The translations under genes and the position numbers were made by a program. Below the pieces are notes generated by a model that saw only the letters and a program-made list of their open reading frames with translations, was not told the DNA's origin and did not search any database. Shown here in pieces: positions 47,701 through 61,312 of a DNA stretch of 64,000 bases; position 1 is the first letter of the stretch, and each line of letters opens with the position of its first letter. The stretch comes from Rhodeus uyekii. Lineage: Eukaryota; Chordata; Actinopteri; Cypriniformes; Acheilognathidae. Location: contig JAWRVZ010000039.1 of the NCBI GenBank assembly GCA_037043235.1, positions 3,303,001 to 3,367,000 of the forward strand. The letters run 5' to 3'.

Positions 47701-50049
47701 TTGCACTATGCACGACTTGTATTATTAGATAAAAAGCATTCAAAAACGCTTTTCAGATCGAGGTATATGAAAGAAAATAGACATAGTTAATTGTACAATC
47801 TGGTTTGACTCTGTAAAATATCTCTTTTCCTTTAATGTTGCTATAAATAATAGTGTCATATTAGAAATTTTAACCTAATAATCCTTTCTGATGGCTTTTT
47901 GCTTCACATAGCCTGCATTTGCATTAGAGAAATATGTGTTTTGAAAAGCAAATACCCATTTGCAATGTTCAGTGACTCTACATTCATAACAAGGAAATTA
48001 TCCAGCCATCAGATGGATAAATAAGCCTCAGACTAACTGATAGTGAAATTGTGTTTGCACAACTGCATCTTAAAATGTGATTGATGGGTAACTAAAAGAG
48101 ATATGCCAGGAAAGATATTTAACGTTTTCCTTTGCACACCCACACAGACAGGAATTGGGAATGGTACATAATTCCATATAATTTGATAACTGTTTTGATA
48201 ACAAAACAAACATCCATATCCATGAAATGAATGATTAAAATAAAATAATGCAAAGAAATGCATTTGAAGCGGCATATGAACTGTAACAACGAAGTTACTG
48301 AGTAGAAACCCTGACTAATGTTCTAAGTTAAGTATAGAACCAACCATTTTGAATGCATTATCTTAAATGTATGGCTTTCAATGCATTGGAGGGACAAAGA
48401 CATTTCGTGTTTTGTCTCATATTATTTACAGATATCTCTGAAGTGAGATTGCGTTTGATTGTCTGGCATCCCTCCATGTTGTTATTGGAAGCACTAGTCT
48501 TTGCCGTTAGTGTAATCATTTCAAATGAAAGCATGTCTGCCCTTCTGAGAAAAGAATTGAATGCATTGAGTATGACAGAAAAGAAGGCCAGACCGTATTC
48601 ATACCATCATATCATACCAGGTCTGTGACGTTGCGATGATTACTCACTGAAAAAATGAAACCAAAAGCACATGTGCTGCACACCTTTTCCTGCTACATGT
48701 TTTGATTATAATAAGAATGGCAGGTGATGTTTATTGTGTTAAGCTGAAAGCGAAACTGTAATTTCTGTATCTTACATTAAATAATTGAAGATTTCCTGTC
48801 TGGGTGTGAATCTACAGGGAATTTTGTCTGGAAAATGACAGATAATACAATAGATATATCATCCTTTCCTCTATGTGCAAGATTTCAAACATGCAGCACC
48901 TGTCAAACTCAATGACTCATCACTCCTGAAGAAGTGACATCACTCAAATTGTGTGAAATGTTCAGAGAATCCCCCTCAATTACTTTTAATCTTCTATTAT
49001 TGAGTGTAATCTTGCCATTTTGAGACTTAAAGGGTAAAATTCCTCAGTAAAGTAAACAGGAAGTAAAGTCATTTTGAAGCCGGTAACTTGTTTTGGCATT
49101 CTTTGTTAATGTTTTTTGACGAATCAGAGTTTTTTTTTTCTCATCTTATTGTGCACAGAAACCAGCGCAAAGATACTGGAAATCCCCCGCTAACCTACAG
49201 CTGATTTTATTTTTTGTTTGTTTAAAAAAAAAACACTGAGAGAAAGAGAGAGAGAAAACAATACACACAGGATACCCAGAAAAGAGCAAATTTCAGGTTG
49301 TTTCAAACTTTTCCCCAGCATTACTGATTGCACAAAAGAAACAAAACCCTGGTATTTGGTTGTGGACAGAAACAAAAAACTGGTTTCATTTGTTGATAAT
49401 ATAATTTCAATTGAGACTTTAAGCATACAAGTCATGCACTTGCCATAAAATAGGAATGTACTTTCTTTAAAACAGTTCTGTTCTATTCAAAACAGTCTAA
49501 GACCACATTGAAAGTTTTCATGATTTAGAAAATGTTAATACAAAGAAACAAAATTGATTAAAAAAATTGATGAAAAAATTAAAAACAATCAAACAGAGTA
49601 ATTAGTTTAAGGTACTAATTACTCTCTCTTTACAAAGTATTGCATTACTTATTTCTAATCACTTTCTGAATCCCATATCAACTCCTGTTTTAACCTTACT
49701 TCTGCTCTGAAGAGAGAAACTCTTAACATAGTGTGCAAATTACATGAATCACATGAAAAGACAGTATGTTCTGCAATAAAAACTCTTAAAAAGCTCCCAG
49801 GACTGAACTTCTCAGCAAACTCAGAAAATAACCAAGACAATCAAAGGCTTCTATTTAGTGCGGTTGCTAGATCAAAAAAATAAACAGAAGTCACCTGAAA
49901 TTAATATTCCAAAACAGTTATATAGCATCAGAAATAGAATGATAAATATGCAACCTTTGACTGTATTTTATGATTTAGCCTCAATTTTTGCTCCTCTTAA
50001 TTGTGTTTGTGCTTTACAACTATAGGGCGGGAAGAGCGAAACAAAAATA

Positions 50050-50177
50050 GCATTTCTGCATTTGGCAGACACTATTATACACTATTCAAGGAACACATTG
50101 TTCTTGCTTTTCTTGGGAATCGAACCCATGCCTTTGGTGTTGCAAGAGCTAAGCTCTACTGTTTGAGCTACAGGAAA
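50050..50177 (-). mobile_element. tRNA-derived SINE
   Basis: Reverse orientation: tail gcatttctgcatttggcaga, body, then gggaatcgaacccatgcctt (B box inverse) and gagctacaggaaat (head start). Confidence 0.75.
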
Positions 50178-50218
50178 TATGCAAAAAAAGTTATTAGTGA
50201 GACTCATTAAGAAACTAC

Positions 50219-50615
50219 AGCTAATTGTGAAATTACAGACCCATTTCAAATCTTTCATTTATGTCTAAACTATTAGAAAAAGTTGTGTTAGCTCAAATGT
50301 TCTGCTTCTTACTTCTAGATTCTGACTAAGACTGCATCTCAATAGTTTTACTTGATTGTGCTGCATTTGACACCAATTCATTTTCTTCTATTAAATTCAG
50401 ATAAGACTCAGATTACTTATTGCTTATTGGACCAAAAACCTGTACACAGAATTTCTTAGAATGCAATCATTATCTAGAAGAAACGGAGCATGCTACTTCT
50501 GATTTAGAGTCACCTCTGATAATAGATTAGTCTAAACTGTCATGTCGACACATGTATTTCTCTAAAGCTGCTTTGAAACAATATGTAACGTGAAAAGTGC
50601 TAAACAAATACATGC
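50219..50615 (+). mobile_element. LINE fragment (reverse transcriptase plus 3' tail), internally deleted
   Basis: Encodes NYRPISNLSFMSKLLEKVV at about 50239-50295, the reverse-transcriptase block 'NYRPIS' of L2/CR1-type LINEs. After degenerate sequence it ends with the tail ctctaaagctgctttgaaac and aagtgctaaacaaata, like the tail at 18283. Most of the ORF is missing. Confidence 0.7.
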
Positions 50616-53600
50616 TCAAAATTGCTTAAATAACCTTTCTTTCCCATTCTAACATTCAGTTTGGAGTTCAGGAGATTGTCTTGTCCAGCACCACACCCCT
50701 AAATGCATTGAAGCAACTGCCATGTGATTGGTTGATTAGATAATTGCATTAATGAGAAATTGAACAGGTGTTCCTAATAATCCTTTAGGTGAGTGTAAAT
50801 GTGAATTGAATTTAGCTACATTCAAATCAACCCCGATCAATTGAACAATACAAGGATATACATATAACTGCTCTTTTCATTCTTCAAAGTAAATAATATA
50901 AATTGCATAAATTATTCCTGAACTCACCAAAGTATTTAAAGGGAGGACATTACGTTTAAAACACATTTTAACATTAGACATTACATTTTAATGTTAAATA
51001 CATTTGCTTTATAGAATTGTTCAACAGTCTATAAAGTATTTAATTAAATTACATAAAATCTGAAAGCAATTCCATCAAGTTGCACATATGCTCAGATGTT
51101 TTTGCTTCCACTGAAGCTCAAAATCCACCTTGGATCATTCTAAAAACATTCTGGAGTAATTAAATAAAATGTCAGGAAGTAAACAGGAATAAAATGAAGA
51201 CACAGAATCGTAATATTCCTTAGAAAAGTTATTGCCCAGGGCGAGAAACTGTTTTTGTGTCTGGATGTTCATGTTTTGACAGCTCTGAAAAGCAACGTGG
51301 AGATTGACTGATCTGATGAATTAAGGGATTATAACCTATGATTGTAACTATCATCAGAAAATAATAAGAGACGTCAGAAAGGATAAAAAGAACATCAGAA
51401 AATAATCTCTTTCTACTTCAGAATTTCATTTTGACTTAAATGTCCTACTTGAAATTTCTTTGTGAAATTTACAGGCGGTTTCTAAGTGAAAATTGTCTCC
51501 ACACCAAATTATTTTCAATGTACAGTAAAACAAATCAGGTACACCCACTCCACTATTCAAGCATTTAAGAGAAGGGAAATAAGATAAGCCATTTTCCCAA
51601 ATGTTTAATCACTGAAAAATGTTTTGTTCCCTGCCTGTTTTCTAACAATGATTTGCATGATTACTCTAATCAGAGGAAAAGGCCTTTGCACGCTAACTTA
51701 TTCCCAACACCTCCCTTCATCGATGCTACAAAAAAGTTGAAGACATCTAAGATCTAAGATGGTTGGTTGTTTATATCATAATTATAGATGTATATATTTA
51801 TATGATTATTAAAGTTCAACATTTGGTCCCTTGCTTGACAACCCAACCCTCAAAGCAGCACAGAGTCACAGGACGTACATACACCCCTTCAGTAATTTCA
51901 GCAATTACAGCCAGTGGTAAATGGTGTCAGCAGAGTCCCGTCAACCTGTTCCGCACTAATGAGGCGTTCGTCCTCTTTTTAGGCATGTGGTAATTAAAAG
52001 CTGGTTGTTTTCCAGTTTTTCAGGGCACATTTTCCACACCACCATCTGTCAAAAATGCAGTTCGGCTTTTCTTTCACTCTGCCTCTTTTTTCCTTTTCTT
52101 TTCTTGCTGTTTTCTAATCGGATAGTAGAACAATTTGTACATTTTTGCTTCTTTTAACATCTCCACACTCTTCTGCCTGACATCGCTTCGGATTTGCATT
52201 TGCTGTTGCCTAAGTTTATATTTGTCACCTGTCTGGTTTCACTAAGATCATTAGGTAAGGCAATTGTGCAATAGTGTCATGCAAAAGACTCCAGCAAGTG
52301 TCTTTTATAAGTAGAAGACTAACAAAGTGCAGTAAACTGTAAAGCTATTTGAGCTACAAACCAGTTTATTACTGCAATAATAAATTCAAATAATTTAATG
52401 GTTACTAGTTTGCAATGTAATGCAGTAGAAAGGTCTTTATGTGTACAGGTAAAATGACTGGAAGTCAAACGATGTTGAAGTAATATTTTACAGGAAGTAA
52501 AATGACACCAAAAACCTTTGCACATTCAAATTACAAATGGTCGCGCCCACTCGTACATTAAAAATAAGATGGATAAAATAGCATTTAATCTCAGAAAATT
52601 GGCAAAATACCCAGGCAGACCAAAGTTATTTGTCAGTCATTGTGACTTGACAGGTTTACCTACTACACCTGAAAATCCCCTGGAGAGTGGCATTGATTAG
52701 ATCAAACGCTAAAAGTTCCAACATATTCCGAGGGTTTGACTGTGTCATTGTGTTTTGTTTGAGCTTGGAATATCCCAAGAAAACAAAAACATTTGCACAA
52801 AAGACCTTTGACCATAATTTCTGCATTCCAAAAAAATGGGCATGGTCAATGTCCGAAAGACAGGAAATTATGTCTTTTCCCTTTTGGTCTGTTACCTATA
52901 ACTAACACGCTTTCACTTTCACAATTTTAACAGTTTTATGTAAAGCACATTACTTTTGTGTTAATAATTCACTAAAATGGGAAAAATGGAATGTGCTGTT
53001 GTTGTAGAATGTAAAGGCTAGTGTTTTCTTAATCTTCTGCCTCTGTATTTATCACCAAGTATGTTTTATATCATGATAATCATTATCATAACCTTTGCGG
53101 TGTGAGGTTAAAAATTATGACCTGTTTGGCATCTATCAATCATCCAAACTAGTTTCATTTCCAAGCTTTGGTGAAAACAGAAAAAGGTATGGGTTACAGG
53201 AATTGGAAAGAACAGAAGAGTCTTCAACAGGTAAACTGTTGGTGGCTCTCCTTTGTTCCAAACAATGGGTGAAATTCTTTGTGAAATTAGACTAAAGGTC
53301 TAGTCTTTCATTTCATGTTTTGAGGGTAAGTAGGTAAATGTTCACCTTTGCCATTGTTGTTATTTTAAGGATGTCTCCATGAGACATATTCCTTGGTCAT
53401 ACACTGAGTGAACTATTTACTTTGTCGTTTTATGTCACTTAAAGAGAATGACTCAGAAAAGTAAATAATATAATGCCAAGTTTGACAGTTTAAGGAAATG
53501 AGGATTGAGAGAACTTATGAAAAATAGGTTGTGTTTAATAATACTTTGTACTAATAATACATTATTATAATTATACAAAATAAGCATTAATTAATCAATT

Positions 53601-53858
53601 CATAAACATTCAGAACTAGTTTTCTATTAACCACTAAACAAGCTACATTAAAACTATCAGTAGAAGTTAAACTCCACAGAAATTTGTAGAATTTGTAAAT
53701 TTATTACCTTAAAATGCCAATTTAATACAATACATAATAAAATACAAAATGTAAAATTATAAGCACATTTAAAACAGGCAAATAGGGGGGAATAAATATA
53801 AATAAATAAATGCAGAATTATTTTTTTAATGCATAATCAGGGGAGTAAATGCTTAGTA

Positions 53859-53884
53859 TTATAATATAATATAATATAATATAT
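53859..53884 (+). repeat. (ATAAT)n short tandem repeat
   Basis: About five units of ataat. Confidence 0.85.
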
Positions 53885-54751
53885 AATTAATGTATACCCT
53901 GGGTGCGTTTTTTCCCCCTAATAATTCAACGTTCCAGAGTCATTTATTCTGCTTATAGGCTACTATGCTTACCACACCTCAAGACATTGTTCAGATGTTG
54001 TATTTCAAGATATTTGTATTTGTCAGGTTTTGTCCTTAAAATGTTTGACTAATTGCTTACGCACCTCATCCCACGCCTCTGTTGCTAATTCCGAAACGTT
54101 ATTTTGCTTTCCTGGTGGTTATTATAATGACTCTTTCTCTGACTGCTGTATGATGAACCAAAAAACAGCCATTTGACGAACCATTTCTCATTCAAAACAC
54201 TGAGGCAATACGTCAGCATTAATGTAAACAAAGGATGTGATGTTGAGAGGATTGCTTTTCTTTCAGATAAATATCTAGAACAAATAGTTTCTGAGCAACG
54301 CAGACCTTCTGGAAGCCCTGTGTGGATGTTGAAATAATTTTTCAATTATTTATGTCCATGTTGTAAGAATGAAACTATTTTGTATAAGCATATATAGCAT
54401 AAGAGTTGAGCTTAGAATACAAAGGAATATACAGATGAATTGCTCATGTATGCCAGTACGAGTAGTGTGTTTTAAAATTGCGTTGAGTAGCTAAAGAGGC
54501 CTGTAGTCAAGCCCCATGTGGGGTGAGATTGTAAACTTAAACATGACAGGTAGAAATATACACTGAGTCAGTGTGGTCAAATGAGGGTTTTAATGTTGGA
54601 GTTTCCAGAGCTGGAATCTTCTTCTCCCCATTTGTTTGTGCTACCACAAATAAACCACAAATGTGAGGAAACTGAGTAGCCCAAATTGCTCTACACACGT
54701 GAACCCTGAGGGAGGCAGCAGTGAGACTCTTACTTTCAATTTGCTTTGAAT

Positions 54752-54752
<1 letters not shown>

Positions 54753-54784
<32 letters not shown>
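54753..54784 (+). repeat. Poly-C tract of 32
   Basis: Uninterrupted C run, the longest homopolymer in the window, followed by acacacacc. Confidence 0.9.
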
Positions 54785-57438
54785 ACACACCCCAGCAGGA
54801 GTGCAATGCAGTTCTCCATTATGTCAGAACAATTACATAGAGCATTGCATTACATGGATTACATATTACTTGGAAAGATACTGTTGTTGCTCTGCAAGTG
54901 ACGATCTGCTGATTATGCTAAACATGAATTGCTTAATTTAGTGAGTGATCACACTTGTTTGGATGTATGCCAGTGTCTCAAGGTGCTTTACCTGCATCAC
55001 ATTCCCTGTGTAACTTGTGTATTTTCAAACATTCCACTTGGCAATCGACCAACCTTCAATCCTGTCTGGGCCACTACTGTCAACGATGATTGACAATCAG
55101 CATGCAGTTCAGACAGGCAGCATACTTCTGTTCCAGGCAAGAACTCCCTGTTCATCCGTGCAGCCATAGCATGGAGAAGAGCAGGGAGAGCAGCAATAAC
55201 CCCTTTTATGGTAAAAAGAACAGAACCAACATAAACGTATTGCAGATATTAGCTAATAATGAATAACATGAGTCAAGAAAAATGAATCTGACGCAAAGAG
55301 GAATATCAGAAGGTCATGTTCTGACTGAATGACAGGAGGAGCTGGGGATGGGGGAGGGTAACGATGAGCTGCTGATAATACTGAATGGACCCAATATATA
55401 GGGATCCTGTGAGGTGTCCTAATCCTATAGGTAGACGTGGATCAGCTGGGAGTCAGCCAGAACTAATGCTATGTGCTTGATCTCTCTACATTTAAATTTT
55501 CACATTCTCCACATGTTTGGACAAAAGTAAATAAATAAATTGTGTTTTAAAGTCAGTTCACGATGAATGTTCATATAGTCAGTTAACTATGAATGCAAAA
55601 TATGACGTGCAAATGGAATATGCAAGACTTGTGCATATGTCCTCATCATAAAAATATTGTGAAAGCATCATGAAAGTCCCCACATCCCCATGCAGCATGA
55701 GATCCCATGCACAAACTGGTCAGTTGACATTTTATTGACATTCAGACTATCTTCAGCAAGTGCCCTTCACTTTTACTTTAGCAATATGTTCTTGATGCAA
55801 CTATAATGCAACATGAAAAAGTCATTGTAAAAAATCTCCCTTTGCAAAACATTCCAAGAGACAAATACTCTTGTGCGTGTATACAAGGAATTGAATTAGG
55901 CCTCTAATCATATCACTGGTGATAGTAATAGCTTCCAGAGGGAACACATTCTTAATTAAGTCCTCCAGGAATTGAGTACATTCATTTCACAGAGACCTTT
56001 ACAACTGCCAACTTCTCAACTGTAAAATGTTTAACTGAGGAATGCAATAATGGAGTATAATAGAGTTTAATAGAGTATAGGGATGTACAAATGTAATAAA
56101 ATTAACAGATTTTAGATTATTCTACTGATCTATTACTATACAGGATAGTTCTACTGCAGAACAAAAGTAAAATATGAAAATGCAAGAATTGCTGAGTCTA
56201 AACAACTCCTGTATTCCTTTAAGACCTCACAACTAGACTTATTTTGCTTAATGAAACAACACATGTCAAAACTCATTATTAGAACAATAAAAGTTCCTTG
56301 TAAGCATGCGGTGAAAAACACGCCAAGAGGTAGTAAGTGTCTCTCCCATTCACAAAATTGCAATAGAGACAGTATAAATACAGCACTTCACGCTCCCGTT
56401 TATTATGTAAATATTTGTGTTTGAGCTCATTAAGTGCATTACTGGTAGAAATTCTGAGTGGGTTTGTATTTTAGATCATGTGTCATATATTTTTCTAGTT
56501 TATAAGACATGGGAAAATATGCAAAATGTGACCTTTACATTTTGATTTTTAAAATATATGTTACCGCACCTGGTGGTGATTGTATATTTATGCTTCGGTT
56601 TTGATAACTGGCAAAAAATGTCTTCAAATATCTGAGGCAGTGGATGATTTTGATTTGCCAAATTCAGATCTGAGATTGTTTTGTTTTTGTTTCTTCAGTT
56701 TGGGATGAATGTCATGGATGGTGGCAGAGTTTCTTGTCCACACACGCCACCCCTTCAGTGTATTTACATGCAGATATGAGATTATAGAAACATAATAATA
56801 TGATCCTTTCTATCAAAATAGCCTGATCATATAATATTTATAGCGATATTTAAATTTGCCTTGCCTGACACAATTTGGATACTTTTAAAACATAGGCCTA
56901 TTACATTTAATATCCATTTGTCTACCAGCAAGTTTTGTCATTCAGTATATATCCTCATGATCAGATAATGATGGCTGAACTGCAACTGTAGCCAAGAGTT
57001 TCCCCAGTTTCATTTGTATTTAAAGCAATAACTCAGCAACAGACACTAAGCAGCCAGCAGTCACATGACAGTCTTGTTTGATGACGAATGAACAGGCAAA
57101 TTTACAAAAGACTCTGGCGCCACCCAGTGTATAAAAAATACCAGAGCAGTTTGTCCAAAAATTGTTTATTAATTTGTGCGCAGGGCTCCGACCGTTGTAT
57201 GTTCTTTCTCTGTTTAAAAAATATATATAGGTGAATAGATAAAATAGTACAACTATACGTGTGATCGGTCGATGATGGGAAAAAAATCACATCTAGAAAT
57301 GTAATATAAAATAATGCAAAAAGGATCTAAAAATCTGAAATTAAATAACGCATTGTGATTCAACATGTAGCATTACTTAGCATAAATACAAATGAATAAA
57401 TAAAGCTAAATACACACGCTGTTTGTTATAAGCTAAAT

Positions 57439-57507
57439 GCGATTATTATGAACAAACACATACATGGAAATTAAAGATATATGTATATTTTTGTTCATAA
57501 TAATCGC
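57439..57507. repeat. 18-bp perfect hairpin
   Basis: Arms gcgattattatgaacaaa (57439-57456) and its exact inverse (57490-57507), with a 33-nt loop. It lies 600 bp upstream of the chp2 start. Confidence 0.7.
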
Positions 57508-57595
57508 GAGCACCAATTGTAAAGTGGTAGGAAATCAAACTCATTTCAGCGAATCTTTTGTTTTGAACAATTTCGCAAAGGTTTTATTTTCTACG

Positions 57596-57629
57596 TGACG
57601 TGATTGCGTCATCACGCACACTGACGTAA
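57596..57629. promoter_or_regulatory. Cluster of CRE/ATF-type sites upstream of chp2
   Basis: TGACGTGA (57596-57603), TTGCGTCAT (57604-57612) and TGACGTAA (57622-57629): three CREB/ATF-family cores in 34 bp, 480 bp before the chp2 start codon. Regulatory role inferred. Confidence 0.4.
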
Positions 57630-58109
57630 ACACCGTCCAAATTCCGACACCCATTTAAATCAAAAAGCATTGTCTTGTTTACAAACGATTTTGTACATTT
57701 AAAATGTTATGTATTATAAAAAATCTATTTCGTAAGTGTAATTGTAGAATTTTAATACGGTCATGTCGTAAAAATATTTCAAGTACTTTTTATTCGTAAC
57801 ATTTTTTCGTTTTATTCCTGTCTCATTAGGAGTCGTTCGAACAGAAACGGTTCTCTGTCCGCTCCGGCGGGTTTTGTAGATTCATTGAAAAGATTCGACT
57901 CCAAAGATTCGACTCAAAAGATTCAGATTTTGTTAGTGTAGTGGGTGTTGTAATCGGAGTGCATAGATTTTGCATTATTCTGAGCTAGCACGAGAAAGAG
58001 CAGCAATCTGCAACTTTATAATCTGATTTTTAATGTTGTGACTTCTTCGTTTTCGTTATGGATCAGGCAATGGGATAAATAATTAAAAGCGTTCAATACA
58101 TAATATAAA

Positions 58110-61100
58110 ATGGGTTCGACGAACTCCACCCTTTTGAAAATCCCAAACGTCGAGGAGTTGATGCAAGAAACTGGCTGTGAGTTGCGTTTTGTTGTTGTCG
58201 TGCTTAAACGAGCAAACAGTGATATAAAGTAACATTTTTGTTTGCACATTTGCTGCCGTTTTTACTTGCATTCGACTCATATGGTCACTAACATAAATGT
58301 ATCTCGAATTTTGGGTATATATTGGGGTGCATGAGCCGAAACTGTCCGGGATTGACAGTGACAGCTGTCCTTACTTCACAGTTGCAAACCAGTGATACAC
58401 AAATACTATGGAAGTAAATGAATGCCAAAAGTGTTTGAAACAAAAAAGGCTTGTTGAATTCCAAATAAAAAGATATGCATTGCATTAAACGTGCTTGCAT
58501 TTTAATACGTACATTGTATTTTCAAGGCTTGCAATTTCAACACGGTTGTATTTTAAATGCATTTCAAATGCATTTATGTCTGTTTATAAAATGCAACCTA
58601 TAATGTTCGATAGGCTTTTTTCTGTCAGTTTTGTTTCGCTTCATAAATTCAGTGGTTCAAATTTGACAGAGAATTCAACATTGCACAGGAAAAGGAGTAG
58701 AGTACTGATACATGATCTCCATCTCTCCTCACCAGCAGGAGGTGCAAGTGACTGTTGACAAACAGGTCATTCATTCACAAATACTGATTTACAGAAATGG
58801 AGCATGTTGTTAGGGAATCCTCCATATGATGTATGGAAGGAAGCCCCAGAACTGCAGCACAGTGCCATGATATAAAGATAATGAAACTAAACAATCGAGA
58901 GAAATACATTCCTTCCTCAGATGTAATGTTTGATCTGTGCATCAGCAACTTTATAATCTGTACACAGGAAAAGTAATGATGAATTAAATGTAAATACAGC
59001 TTTTGTGTCTTAATCAGCTTTTCTGCATATACAGTGGCCCTGATAGTTATCACATGTACTTGCAAGCTCCAATTCTGTAAATCAGTTTTTGTGAATGAAT
59101 GACCTGTTCCTGCATGCACCTCCTGTTGGTGAGGACACTAACAGCAGATGGAGATCATGCATCGTAAGATTCAACACTCTATTGCTTTCCCTGCAGTTTC
59201 CAGATGTGCTCTGTTAAATTTTCTGTTGAATTTGAACCAATGAGTTTGTAAAGCGAAAGAAAATGTACTGAAAATTGCTTGTTGAATATTATAGGTTATA
59301 ATAATATTATTTTAAATAGACCAAATATTTTAGAGGTGAAATCTGAAAGGTGAATATGAATCATTGAATTTTTAAGAATGAAAATGTGTTTTAAATGTTT
59401 TGAACTGAAATATTCACATCTTAAATATACAGCCATCTTGAATACAAACATGTTTAAAATGCAAGAACGGTTAATGCAATGCATATCTTTTTTTTTTTTT
59501 TTTGACAGGGACAGTGTACATTAATCGACATTACTGTAAATGCAACAGAATTAGCCAAAAGGCTATTTTTCATCCGTTGTCCCTGGACAAATCTTAAAAT
59601 TGTCTACCTAAAACACAATAAAAACATTACAGAAAACAATACAAATATAAACAGTAAAACAGATATAACTCTTTAAAACCTGTTGCTAAATGCAATGTAC
59701 AAATTTACTATAAACAGAAGTAAATTACAAAAACAAAAAAAATTAATATTATTATTAATATCTAGTGCCATTCAGAACACATTTTTCATTCATTTACACT
59801 GGGTATTGCACAAATAGTATGTTTCAAGCAATTTAGAGAAAAAAAACACTAATGAGTGTCACTGAGTTATAGAGGAGAATTTAAATTAAATGGTCAATTC
59901 AGTTTGTATGTGGTCCATTGAAATTCATGCAGTTTTGTTATTTGTTGAGTCATTATTGCTACGGGGCTTCAATGAAATATAATTCATCTTTGATTTCTCT
60001 TTTCTAGTCTCGCCTACCCACATTATTCGTCTGTATGATCGCTTCAACGCTCTGGATAAAGAAGGACGAGGTCATCTCTGGTGAGTCTGATGTCTTATCC
60101 TTGACACTACCTCAGTTAAGATTTCACTTGTAATTTTAAAAATATTTACCCGTTCCTATTGTCTTCACCTTACATAGTCTCCAGGATTTTGAAGCTATAA
60201 AGGAGCTGGCAATGAACCCCATAGGAGACAGAATAATAGGTGCCTTCTTCTCCCCAGGGTAAGCGTATCATGGCATAAACTAGAAGAGTATTGAAAACGA
60301 TGTTCACATTGAAGTCTTCAATGTTGGGTTCTAACACAAGGCCTGAACTGTATTTAAGTATTTGTTTTTTATGCTGACCTATTATTGTGGTAGGCTATTA
60401 TTTATTTTGGATGTCACCACCCTTAAATGAAAAACTGTGATTAGTCGTATCTTGTTGATATAAATAATGATGTCGCTCACAGGAAGGAAACGGTGGACTT
60501 TCACACTTTTGTGAAGATCATGGCGCATTTCCGGCCTGTTGACAAGGACAGACCCAAAGACCCCAACTCTCCTGAACCTATTAATAGCAGGAGCAACAAA
60601 ATCAAGTGTATGTTTGCTTTCGCTTTTAACTGGTATTTTAACCACATCCTCTCAGTAATGGAACGGATGATGTTACCATAGAGCTAATGTAAATTCAGAT
60701 GGTCAATAATGGAGATGTATCATTGTGAAAGGGTTTATTTTATGATAACGACAGTGCAATTTAACAGTGCAATATCCTGCTTATTATACGGCAGTTCACC
60801 AAATAAATAAATAAATGGACATGAAATATTGATTTGGGTTGAATTGATCTTCTCATTCCTTTCAATCTCATCTGGTTCTCCATTCCTGTAGTTGTGTTCC
60901 AGTTGTATGACCAGGACAAGGATGGCAAGATTTCCAGAGATGAGCTTTTAAAGGTCTGTAGTTTCTTCGTTCATGTTTTCAGATGTTCTGGTGTCTTCTC
61001 ACAAACTGAAAATGACTGAGTGAGAGCGATTGACAGGTTCTCCGGGCCATTCTGGGGATGCAGGTGACGGAGGAGCAGCTGGAGAGCATAGCAGATCGCA

Positions 61101-61312
61101 CTATACAGGAAGCAGATCTAGACCGAGATGACGCAATTTCTTTTGAGGAGTTTCGCAAGGTATCTGCCAAAATTCTGCATTTACGGTGTTTGAGAAATGG
61201 ATTATGATTGCTAATACTTTTGTTTCAACATGTTTATTGTTGTGTATGTTTGTATCAGTCTCTGGAGAAGGTCAACATTGATCACAAAATGAGCAGTCGC
61301 TTCTTGCGCTAG
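58110..61312 (+). CDS. chp2: chp2-like, calcineurin B homologous protein (EF-hand), complete
   Basis: CHP proteins are N-myristoylated EF-hand subunits that bind and support Na+/H+ exchangers (NHE1 family) and modulate calcineurin. Exons: 58110-58176, 60008-60080, 60178-60258, 60483-60607, 60892-60953, 61037-61159, 61259-61312 (TAG); all GT-AG and in phase, 194 aa (human CHP1 195, CHP2 196). Seen: MGSTNS myristoylation start; degenerate EF1 (DKEGRGHLCLQD) and EF2; the family linker HFRP ... PEPINSRSNKI; canonical EF3 loop DQDKDGKISRDE (122-133); EF4 loop DLDRDDAISFEE (163-174), with Asp rather than Gly at position 6; C-terminus KMSSRFLR. MQVTEEQLESIADRTIQEAD is nearer to mammalian CHP2 than CHP1, hence the symbol, but CHP1 is not fully excluded. 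Start context aaaATGG is good. Intron 1 (1.8 kb) holds the long inverted repeat. Confidence 0.92.
58467..59493. repeat. Long inverted repeat (about 1 kb) in chp2 intron 1
   Basis: Left arm about 58467-58805, right arm about 59066-59493, imperfect inverses. Both outer ends read aaaaagatatgcattgcatt inward. The inner ends share ggtcattcattcacaaa, ctgatttacagaa and catgatctccatct. The right arm is about 90 nt longer because of internal insertions. The centre (about 58806-59065) is unique. No transposase ORF; probably a foldback or MITE-like element. Confidence 0.75.
59488..59700 (-). mobile_element. Poly(A)-tailed retroelement fragment, reverse orientation
   Basis: Begins with 16 T (59488-59503; the left few overlap the inverted repeat end), then gacagggacagtgtacatta and gttgtccctggaca. 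Looks like a short, 3'-tailed retroelement inserted on the minus strand. Family not identified. Confidence 0.4.

Larger units (their letters stand above)
44795..57430. other. Intergenic DNA, low gene content
   Basis: Holds a repeat with many cttgaaaagt words (about 47260-47620), a GA-rich run (49234-49255), a SINE (50050-50177), a LINE fragment (50219-50615), an (ATAAT)n run (53859-53884) and a 32-base poly-C tract (54753-54784). No coding exon was recognised elsewhere in it. Confidence 0.55.

Noticed and set aside
60778..60815. AATAAA-like runs inside chp2 intron 4 as an alternative poly(A) site
   Set aside because: An AAATAAATAAATAAA simple repeat; no evidence of use, and exons 5-7 continue in frame.
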